Both the position numbers and the translations under genes were made by a program. A stretch of DNA of 64,000 nt from Metabacillus malikii (GTDB taxonomy: Bacteria > Bacillota > Bacilli > Bacillales > Bacillaceae), in the NCBI RefSeq assembly GCF_030813355.1, contig NZ_JAUSUD010000019.1, forward strand, positions 35,164 to 99,163, given 5' to 3'. Below, in pieces: positions 57,693 through 64,000 of this stretch (positions are counted from its first letter, which is position 1; each line of letters starts with the position of its first letter). The notes under the pieces were generated by a model, which was not told the DNA's origin, did no database searches, and saw only the letters and a program-made list of their open reading frames with translations.

Positions 57693-58424
57693 GTGATTAC
57701 GGAACGCTTTTTTCAACTTGAAACAGAATGGAATGTCGTCCATTTACCATATAGGCCGAATGGGTTTGGAATTTTTATTATCGGTGACAGGTCTTGTTTT
57801 GTTGAGGAACAAACTAGTTTTTGGCAACAACACTACGGTAGAAACCAATTGATGAAAGATTTAAAATATCATGGGTATACACTTTTCCAATCAAATTTAT
57901 ATGGCTGTAATTGGGGAAGTCCTGATGCTGTTTCGATGGCGAAGCAACTTTATCATTTAATGATGAAAAAAGAAATTTTAAATCATAGAATTCATTTGTT
58001 GGCCGAAGGAATGGGTGCATTAACTGCATTGCAATTAATGGAAGTTATGCCTGAAAAGATACGTTCTGTGGCAATGATGAATCCTTGCCTTGACCTCCAA
58101 GCCCATCTCGAAAAGGAAAAGGAACACAAATTTTTCTATAAACAATTAGTACAAGAAATTGCCAAAGCTTATCATATAGATTCGAAGAAGGTCCAAACAA
58201 TGAAATTACCATCAATGAGCGAACATACTGCAACACTACCTGTTCGTATTTGGCAAAGAATGAATAGCACAGTGTATTCAGCTAACGACCATTGTAAAAA
58301 ATATGAGAGTTTAAGAGAGAATCTAGGAAGTCCAATCCAATTAATCTATCATATCGGCGACAATCCTTATCGGTTGAATCAATCCATCATTAAATTTTTT
58401 AAAGAAAATGAGAAAATTTTGTAG
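57693..58424 (+). CDS. yjaU: YjaU-like alpha/beta-hydrolase-fold protein lacking the nucleophile
   Basis: This 243-residue protein has an alpha/beta-hydrolase outline: FIIGDRSCF in place of the HG oxyanion motif, and an elbow HLLAEGMGAL (residues 101-110) where the usual G-x-S-x-G is A104-E-G-M-G108. G106 occupies the serine position, so classical hydrolysis is unlikely. It ends with a LIYHIGDNPY strand. The start is GTG 57693 after a GGTGG SD. Gene order yjaU-yjaV-med supports the name. Function unknown; possibly a binding or scaffold protein. Confidence 0.65.
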   Translation: MITERFFQLETEWNVVHLPYRPNGFGIFIIGDRSCFVEEQTSFWQQHYGRNQLMKDLKYHGYTLFQSNLYGCNWGSPDAVSMAKQLYHLMMKKEILNHRIHLLAEGMGALTALQLMEVMPEKIRSVAMMNPCLDLQAHLEKEKEHKFFYKQLVQEIAKAYHIDSKKVQTMKLPSMSEHTATLPVRIWQRMNSTVYSANDHCKKYESLRENLGSPIQLIYHIGDNPYRLNQSIIKFFKENEKIL

Positions 58425-58598
58425 CATTAAATATTAATGATAAACAGTGTCTTCCCTTTTTAAAGTATGCCCCAGAATACCCCACTGCAAAGCCTTAATG
58501 TCACGTTGGTTTTATCACCACTGTTAGAATTAGACTAATATTAACATACCAAATTGCATACGATACAATATCTGTCTTTTGTGACGAGGAGGGTCAAC

Positions 58599-59357
58599 TT
58601 GATTAAAGAAGTGGTGGTTTTTGGGGCACAAACATTTATCGGGTTTTCATTATGTGAACGTTTAACAGAAGAGGGAATTCATGTCAATGCAGTGCTATTA
58701 AAATCAAATGACGATTGGCGACGAAAGCTTTTAGAGGAAAGATTGATGATGGTCGGCAGAAATGCACTGTTTAAAGTTACCTGCATCGAAGAAATAACGG
58801 AAGATGACTCGTTTGATTATTTGATTTATTGCTCTGAAAATGGTGATGATTTATCAGTGCTTGAAACTGACAAGGATTTATGTAAAAGGGCTGCGCAGCT
58901 AGTTGATTCAAAGAATGTAGCAGCATATTATTTTTCAAATTTTAGCAATAATGATATACATATGAAGCATTCATTTGCAATTGAGAAGCATTTATTGCTT
59001 AGTAATAGAAACTGGTCAATTATTAAACTTCCAATGTTATATGGCCCGTTTCAACCAAGTCCCGATATTAAACAATATCTCGATAGTAACGACGAATCGA
59101 TGCTATATATTGAGGATGCTGTTCGTGAATGTTATCAACTTTTAAAAGGTAATCAGTTTCCAGGAAAAGTTATCTTTCTATCAAGTAAGCAGTCAGAACA
59201 ACTTATTGATGATAAATTGGAAGAGATGAAACAATTTCCTCTATACGATGTAATTGAAACAATATACGTCGAAAATCTGACCGATTTGACTGAAGGAAAG
59301 AAGAAGGTTGAGGAATACTTCGAGAGTTATCGACAAATCCTTTCATTGAAAAAATAG
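58599..59357 (+). CDS. yjaV: YjaV-like NAD(P)-binding (extended SDR) protein
   Basis: This 252-residue protein has a Rossmann start, VVVFGAQTFIGFSLCERLTE, resembling G-A-x-x-F-I-G of extended SDR epimerase-like proteins. Later it has KLPMLYGPFQPSPD. The usual YxxxK catalytic pair is not apparent. The start is TTG 58599 with a GAGGAGGG SD. It lies between yjaU and med, the position of yjaV in B. subtilis. Function unknown. Confidence 0.65.
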   Translation: MIKEVVVFGAQTFIGFSLCERLTEEGIHVNAVLLKSNDDWRRKLLEERLMMVGRNALFKVTCIEEITEDDSFDYLIYCSENGDDLSVLETDKDLCKRAAQLVDSKNVAAYYFSNFSNNDIHMKHSFAIEKHLLLSNRNWSIIKLPMLYGPFQPSPDIKQYLDSNDESMLYIEDAVRECYQLLKGNQFPGKVIFLSSKQSEQLIDDKLEEMKQFPLYDVIETIYVENLTDLTEGKKKVEEYFESYRQILSLKK

Positions 59358-59429
59358 ATAACTATTGTACATATAGGAAGGTAGGGCTAAAATAAAATCA
59401 GTACAAAATACTAGGGAGGGGGGTTGGCC

Positions 59430-60380
59430 ATGTACAAAAAGCTTTGTTTTGTTCTCATTATATTTCTTCTGCTTTTTGGTTGTGGACAACCTACAGCATC
59501 AGGCAATCTTAAAAAGGTAGGATTGTTAGTCCCGGAAACGATCGATGATCAAGTGTGGGGTACGAATGGTTATAAGGGCCTTCTAAAAATACAAACACAG
59601 TTTAATGTTGACGTATTCTATAAAGAAGGTATTTCAAATGAAGTAACGATTCGCGATGCTATAGAAGAGTTTCAACAGCAGGATGTTAATCTCATTTTCG
59701 GACATGGGAATGAATATACATCATTTTTTAATCATATTGCAACGGATTATCCAGATATTCATTTTGTTGTATTTAATGGCGATGTCGAAGGTGATAATGT
59801 AACAAGCTTAAATTTCGAATCACATGCAATGGGCTTTTTTGGCGGTATGGTAGCAGGTGAGATGACGAAATCAGAGAAGGTAGGCATATTAGCTGCTTTT
59901 GAATGGCAACCTGAAGTAGATGGATTTTTTGAAGGTGCCTATTATGAAAACGAAGCGGTGCATGTCGACATAAAATATGTACAAGATTGGAATAATGCAG
60001 ATGCCGCACTACCTATGCTTGAAGAGATGCTTGCAGAAGGTGTAGATGTTGTATATGTTGCAGGTGATGGCTATAATGTTTCGGTGATTGAACGACTTAA
60101 AGAAGCAGGTCTCTTTGCAATTGGTTTTGTATCTGACCAATCTGATTTAGGTAAAGCAACTGTTTTAACAAGTACGGTACAGCATATTGATGTTTTGTAC
60201 GAGCTAGTTGCGGAACGGTTTAATAATGGAGAGCTGGAAAGCGGCGAGCTATATTTTGATTTTAAAGATGATGCAATAACAATGGGTGAGTATAGCCCAC
60301 TTGTAGATGAAGATTATATTAAAACGCTTAATAAGCATATTGAGCAGTATAAAACAACCGGTAAATTGCCAAATCAATAA
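59430..60380 (+). CDS. med: Med, BMP-family lipoprotein, positive regulator of competence
   Basis: This 316-residue substrate-binding-type lipoprotein has lipobox L-F-G-C (C18) and then a BMP/PnrA-like fold beginning KKVGLLVPETIDDQVWGTNG, with GHGNEYTSFF and GFVSDQSDLGKATVLTS. In B. subtilis Med positively affects comK. The family otherwise binds nucleosides, so a ligand is plausible. The start is ATG 59430, behind a GAGGGGGG SD. comZ follows, as in B. subtilis. Confidence 0.88.
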   Translation: MYKKLCFVLIIFLLLFGCGQPTASGNLKKVGLLVPETIDDQVWGTNGYKGLLKIQTQFNVDVFYKEGISNEVTIRDAIEEFQQQDVNLIFGHGNEYTSFFNHIATDYPDIHFVVFNGDVEGDNVTSLNFESHAMGFFGGMVAGEMTKSEKVGILAAFEWQPEVDGFFEGAYYENEAVHVDIKYVQDWNNADAALPMLEEMLAEGVDVVYVAGDGYNVSVIERLKEAGLFAIGFVSDQSDLGKATVLTSTVQHIDVLYELVAERFNNGELESGELYFDFKDDAITMGEYSPLVDEDYIKTLNKHIEQYKTTGKLPNQ

Positions 60381-60454
60381 TATGTCATTTGACTACTTTC
60401 CTGCCGACCATGTAGTATACAAGTGAAAGACTAGTAATATTTGGAGGTGTAACA

Positions 60455-60637
60455 ATGGAACAACATCCAAAAACAATGGAATTCATGCAAATTGCAATGA
60501 AATACTTACCTGAAGCGAAGGAAAAGCTAGAAGGTTCAGGTATTGAATTATCAATGGAGACGATTCAACCGATGCTTGAACTGTTCACTAAAGTAATGGG
60601 TGAAGCATACGAGCTAGGGAAAAGTGATGCAAAATAA
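60455..60637 (+). CDS. comZ: ComZ, regulator of the comG operon
   Basis: This 60-residue helical protein starts MEQHPKTMEFMQIAMKYLPE and matches ComZ in length, pattern and position after med. In B. subtilis ComZ is reported to lower transcription of comG. SD TTGGAGGTG before the ATG. Likely in an operon with med. Confidence 0.88.
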   Translation: MEQHPKTMEFMQIAMKYLPEAKEKLEGSGIELSMETIQPMLELFTKVMGEAYELGKSDAK

Positions 60638-60647
60638 AGATAACTAA

Positions 60648-60729
60648 AAAGTGTCTGACCTCATTAACAAACAAGAGTAGATAATTATATCTTCTAACTA
60701 ATAGTGTTATGGGGTCTGACACTTTTTTT
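60648..60729 (+). terminator. Terminator after comZ
   Basis: AAGTGTCTGACC near 60649-60660 pairs imperfectly with GGGTCTGACACTT ending near 60725, then a T-run. Long loop. Confidence 0.5.
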
Positions 60730-60737
60730 GAAGGTCA

Positions 60738-60871
60738 TAGCACAAACCTTATCAAGGGTTGGTGTGAGATATGAGGCTCGATATCCCGCGGAAAGCGAGT
60801 GCTGCAAGAGGAGACTAACTAATAACGCCAACTAAGTAAAAATCAACAATGTCTATGAGAACAGTCTTTTT
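60738..60871 (+). repeat. GC-rich intergenic repeat, degenerate copy 4
   Basis: Contains CCCGCGGAAAGCGAGTGCTG and the terminal AACAATGTCTATGAGAACAG, both recognisable from copies 1-3, but the central part has been lost. Between comZ and yjzB. Confidence 0.6.
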
Positions 60872-60878
60872 GAAAAGC

Positions 60879-61142
60879 TTATATTTTTTTCTTGAAAAAA
60901 TTCACAATTGGTTCAAACTCTTTTAATACAGGTTTGAGATTATCAATTGAATTCATTATATCGTTCAATTGTTCCATGATTGTAAAGTAATCAATATCGC
61001 TTTGATGTTCAATTGTGTTGCTAGCAGGTTCTGTATTTTTAGTCGTATGCTTACTACCAAACATTAAATTAGTAAAATAATCTCCAGTATTTTCTTTCGA
61101 GTCATCTTGTTGTTGTTCAACATGTTCTTCGTTATGCTCCAT
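60879..61142 (-). CDS. yjzB: YjzB-like hypothetical protein
   Basis: This 87-residue protein is rich in Glu, Gln and Asn at the N-terminus (MEHNEEHVEQQQDDSKENTG) with a helical C-terminal half (YFTIMEQLNDIMNSIDNLKP) ending in FFKKKI. The start is ATG 61142, behind a GGAGGG SD. The name comes mainly from position between comZ and fabHA. No recognised domain; function unknown. Confidence 0.6.
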   Translation of the reverse strand: MEHNEEHVEQQQDDSKENTGDYFTNLMFGSKHTTKNTEPASNTIEHQSDIDYFTIMEQLNDIMNSIDNLKPVLKEFEPIVNFFKKKI

Positions 61143-61348
61143 TATGCTTCCCTCCAAAGAAATATCTTTCAATTACTACCATCTTATGAAAGTTTGAATA
61201 ACTTGTTCTAGACAATCACCATATTAAACATTGGAGTTGGTTAGCTTATTAATGCTGTATGATGAGTAAATTTGTTCTAGATTGTATAAGGTGTGACTGT
61301 TTTATACCGGTAATGAAATAAAGTTACGAAAACGGTCAAAGATTATCA

Positions 61349-61393
61349 TTGAAAATAAAAACTGAATAAGATAAAATTAGTACCAAGTCATAA
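61349..61393 (+). promoter_or_regulatory. fabHA-fabF promoter with FapR-like operator
   Basis: TTGAAA (61349-61354), 17-base spacer, TAAAAT (61372-61377). TTAGTACCAAGTCATAA (61377-61393) directly follows and fits the FapR operator pattern that I know from bacilli (TTAGTACC followed by an inverted half). It would be relieved by malonyl-CoA. Confidence 0.75.
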
Positions 61394-61471
61394 AGATTGG
61401 TATAAAGTAATCCAAATAAAGGATTAACCTTTAACGGAACATTTCCTAATTATTGAAGGGGTTGTATAGAT

Positions 61472-62404
61472 ATGAGTGCTGGTATAATTGGAATAGGTCG
61501 TTATACACCAGAAAATATAGTAACAAATGCAGATTTAGAAAAAAGAATGGACACTTCTGACGAATGGATTCGTACGAGAACAGGAATTGAGGAAAGAAGA
61601 ATTGCTGACGATACGATGGATACGTCAGACATGGGAATATTGGCTGCAGAAAAAGCAATTAAAGATGCAGGGATTACACCTGATGAGATTGATTTAATCT
61701 TAGTTGCAACTGTCACACCTGATAGCCCATTTCCTTCAATGGCCTGTGTCCTACAAGAAAAACTCGGTGCAACAAAGGCTGCAGCAATGGACATCAGTGC
61801 AGCATGTGCAGGGTTTATGTATGGCATGATTACAGCAAAACAATTTATTGAATCTGAAACATATAAATATGTCTTAGTAGTAGGTGTCGAAAAGCTATCT
61901 AAAATTACAGATTGGAACGACCGTAACACAGCTGTATTATTTGGAGATGGTGCAGGTGCGGCGGTAATGGGACCTGTTAGTGAAGGAAAAGGTATATTAT
62001 CCTTTGAACTTGGTGCTGATGGTACAGGTGGGAAGCACTTGTATCAAGATGAATACATCATCATGAACGGCCGTGAAGTATTTAAGTTTGCTGTTAGACA
62101 AATGGGTGAATCAAGTGAAAATGTGTTGAAAAAGGCAGGATTAAGCACAGATGATGTTGATATGCTAATCCCACACCAAGCAAATATTCGCATTATGGAA
62201 TCTTCAAGAGAACGGCTGAAGCTTCCAGTTGAAAAAATGTCTAAGACAGTTCATAAGTACGGTAATACATCAGCAGCTTCAATACCAATTTCGCTAGTAG
62301 AGGAGCTCGAAGCCGGTAAAATCAAAGACGGTGATGTAATCGTTATGGTCGGCTTTGGCGGCGGCTTGACATGGGGTGCGATTGCGCTAAGATGGGGTCG
62401 TTAA
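61472..62404 (+). CDS. fabHA: Beta-ketoacyl-ACP synthase III (FabHA)
   Basis: This 310-residue KAS III condenses an acyl-CoA primer with malonyl-ACP to start fatty-acid synthesis; bacilli use branched primers. Catalytic triad: C112 in SAACAGFM, H235 in IPHQANIR, N265 in YGNTSAAS. Start ATG 61472 with a GAAGGGG SD. It is upstream of fabF in the standard FapR-controlled pair. Another fabH paralogue would be expected elsewhere if this is FabHA as in B. subtilis. Confidence 0.94.
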   Translation: MSAGIIGIGRYTPENIVTNADLEKRMDTSDEWIRTRTGIEERRIADDTMDTSDMGILAAEKAIKDAGITPDEIDLILVATVTPDSPFPSMACVLQEKLGATKAAAMDISAACAGFMYGMITAKQFIESETYKYVLVVGVEKLSKITDWNDRNTAVLFGDGAGAAVMGPVSEGKGILSFELGADGTGGKHLYQDEYIIMNGREVFKFAVRQMGESSENVLKKAGLSTDDVDMLIPHQANIRIMESSRERLKLPVEKMSKTVHKYGNTSAASIPISLVEELEAGKIKDGDVIVMVGFGGGLTWGAIALRWGR

Positions 62405-62512
62405 TTTAGAATAGTTGAAAAAAAGAAAATAGACTGTAAGAGTGTACTTAGCACGATAAAAAGTATGATTAATTCTTTCATACTTTATCTAAATAAAGGT
62501 GAGGTGCAAAAG

Positions 62513-63751
62513 ATGGGAAAAAAGAGAGTCGTTGTAACAGGATTAGGGGCAGTTACACCTATCGGTAACGATGTTAAGACAACTTGGACAAATGCAGTAA
62601 ATGGAGTTTCTGGAGTTGGCCCAATTACAAGAATAAACGCAGAAAACTACCAAGCAAAGGTCGCAGCTGAATTAAAAGATTTTGATGTTGAACAGTTCAT
62701 GGATAAGAAAGATGCAAGAAAAATGGACCGTTTTACACAATATGCGGTTGCCGCAGCTCTTATGGCTGTTAAAGATTCGGACCTTGAGATTACTGACGAT
62801 ATTGCACCGCGTGTAGGCGTATGGATTGGATCAGGTATCGGTGGAATGGAAACCTTCGAACAACAATACAAAACGCTACTAGATAAAGGACCACGTCGTG
62901 TAAGTCCATTTTTCGTTCCGATGCTTATTCCTGATATGGCAACAGGGCAAGTTTCAATCGCCCTTGGAGCAAAAGGCTTTAACTCTTGTACAGTAACAGC
63001 TTGTGCAACTGGTACAAATTCAATTGGTGATGCTTTCCGTGTCATTGAACGTGGTGAAGCAGATGTAATGGTTACAGGTGGAGCAGAGGCACCACTTACT
63101 GAGATGTCATTTGCTGGATTTACAGCAAATAAAGCACTATCAACAAATCCAGATCCTACTACAGCTAGTCGACCATTTGATAAAGACCGTGATGGTTTTG
63201 TTATGGGAGAAGGGGCAGGAATTATCGTCCTTGAAGAATTAGAGCATGCATTGGCACGAGGCGCAACAATTTATGCTGAAATCGTCGGTTACGGTGCTAC
63301 AGGTGATGCATACCATATAACTGCACCATCTCCAAATGGTGAGGGTGGTGCTCGAGCGATGAGAATGGCGATTGAGGGCAGCGGGCTACAAGCAACAGAT
63401 ATCGATTACATTAATGCACATGGTACGAGCACTCCTTACAACGATAAATTTGAAACTGCAGCAATTAAAGAGGTATTCGGGGAGCATGCTTATAAATTAG
63501 CAATCAGTTCAACAAAATCAATGACAGGCCATCTATTAGGTGCCGCAGGTGGGGTTGAAGCAATATTCAGTATATTAGCTATTAAAGAAGGTATAATCCC
63601 ACCAACAATCAATTACCAAACACCTGATGAAGATTGTGATTTAGACTATGTGCCGAATCAAGCAAGAACACAAGAAGTAAATGCCGTATTAAGTAACTCA
63701 CTAGGATTCGGTGGCCACAACGCAACAATCATCTTTAAAAAATATAAGTAA
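62513..63751 (+). CDS. fabF: Beta-ketoacyl-ACP synthase II (FabF)
   Basis: This 412-residue KAS II elongates acyl-ACP chains. Catalytic residues: C164 in [12 protein letters not shown]303 in [11 protein letters not shown]340 in [11 protein letters not shown]. The start is ATG 62513 ([10 protein letters not shown]), behind an AAGGTGAGG-type SD; the frame is open 16 codons further upstream. 108 bases after fabHA and probably cotranscribed. Ended by a hairpin terminator. Confidence 0.95.
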   Translation: MGKKRVVVTGLGAVTPIGNDVKTTWTNAVNGVSGVGPITRINAENYQAKVAAELKDFDVEQFMDKKDARKMDRFTQYAVAAALMAVKDSDLEITDDIAPRVGVWIGSGIGGMETFEQQYKTLLDKGPRRVSPFFVPMLIPDMATGQVSIALGAKGFNSCTVTACATGTNSIGDAFRVIERGEADVMVTGGAEAPLTEMSFAGFTANKALSTNPDPTTASRPFDKDRDGFVMGEGAGIIVLEELEHALARGATIYAEIVGYGATGDAYHITAPSPNGEGGARAMRMAIEGSGLQATDIDYINAHGTSTPYNDKFETAAIKEVFGEHAYKLAISSTKSMTGHLLGAAGGVEAIFSILAIKEGIIPPTINYQTPDEDCDLDYVPNQARTQEVNAVLSNSLGFGGHNATIIFKKYK

Positions 63752-63760
63752 TGCAGTTGA

Positions 63761-63785
63761 GACATGGATACTTAGTATTCATGTC
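63761..63785 (+). terminator. Terminator after fabF
   Basis: GACATGGATAC (63761-63771) / GTATTCATGTC (63775-63785), 11 bp with one G-T pair, then TTTCGTATTTTT. Confidence 0.8.
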
Positions 63786-63823
63786 TTTCGTATTTTTGGA
63801 TGTTCGATATATTGGTTGGGATA

Positions 63824-64000
63824 GGTATGAAGACCAAAAATAATGTTGAAGAGGAAAGAAATGTTCTTCATGGCAGGTATGAAGACCAAAAATAATGTTG
63901 AAGAGGAAAGAAATGTTCTTCATGGCAGGTATGAAGACCAAAAATAATGTTGAAGAGGAAAGAAATGTTCTTCATGGCAGGTATGAAGACCAAAAATAAT
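63824..64000. repeat. Perfect 52-bp tandem repeat after fabF (runs off the window)
   Basis: Units start at 63824, 63876, 63928 and 63980, each beginning GGTATGAAGACCAAAAATAA; three complete units and 21 bases of a fourth are identical. 52 is not a multiple of three, so this is not a coding repeat. Each unit holds the inverted pair ATGAAGA / TCTTCAT, so every unit can form a hairpin. The full copy number is not visible. Confidence 0.92.

Noticed and set aside
63735..63941. 68-codon minus-strand frame over the 52-bp repeats
   Set aside because: It includes the tandem repeats with a unit length not divisible by three and runs into the fabF end; not a plausible gene.
63824..64000. CRISPR array
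   Set aside because: Repeats are directly abutting with no variable spacers; it is a simple tandem repeat.

Overview
This window looks like a chromosomal stretch from a low-GC, endospore-forming Bacillaceae, not B. subtilis itself. The reasons are the complete six-gene gerP spore-germination operon, sporulation-type asnO, a SAM-I (S-box) riboswitch ahead of yitJ-metH, an argCJBD-carAB-argF cluster with ARG-box-like sites, and med-comZ followed by fabHA-fabF. Much of the order matches what I recall of the B. subtilis addA-sbcDC-gerP-yisKLN-asnO ... yitJ-yitKL-yitST-ipi-yitUVW-argCJBD-carAB-argF-yjzCD-yjaUV-med-comZ-yjzB-fabHA-fabF region. Start sites below were moved from the longest open frame wherever a Shine-Dalgarno (SD) sequence and family length pointed to a different codon.

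Layout. 1-5.7 kb: the 3' end of addA, a nested repeat cluster, then sbcD-sbcC (DNA end processing). 5.8-7.9 kb: gerPA-gerPF on the minus strand, including a 58-residue gerPD. 8.1-13.3 kb: a TatD-like hydrolase, yisK, yisL, a yisN-like gene and asnO. 13.3-33 kb: an accessory block with a secreted multidomain MalS-type amylase, a chemoreceptor, a MATE exporter divergent from an AraC-type regulator, a sigma/PadR/FtsW-like three-gene module, and a maltodextrin locus. That locus has a cytoplasmic neopullulanase divergent from an mdxE-mdxF-mdxG transporter and a membrane-anchored GH13 protein whose active site is destroyed; a short-chain dehydrogenase ends the block. 33-46.5 kb: metH and yitJ with the SAM riboswitch, yitK, yitL, yitS, yitT, a lipoprotein BsuPI-like inhibitor, yitU, yitV, yitW and three small genes. 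46.5-56.7 kb: arginine and carbamoyl-phosphate biosynthesis. 56.8-64 kb: yjzC, yjzD, yjaU, yjaV, med, comZ, yjzB, fabHA, fabF and the start of a perfect 52-bp tandem repeat that runs off the window.

How the genes fit together. The two starch/maltodextrin loci (13.8-17.2 kb and 24.7-32 kb) share LacI-type operators and cre-like sites. Together they would degrade starch outside the cell, import maltodextrins (with an ATPase encoded elsewhere) and hydrolyse them inside. The methionine genes sit under SAM control and the arginine genes probably under ArgR/AhrC.

Non-coding structure worth attention: a GC-rich intergenic repeat family in which the arms of one stem differ between copies but stay perfectly complementary; one member nested inside another with terminal inverted repeats and a 10-bp target duplication; another member lodged between the SAM riboswitch terminator and yitJ; long hairpin repeats; and the 52-bp tandem array after fabF.
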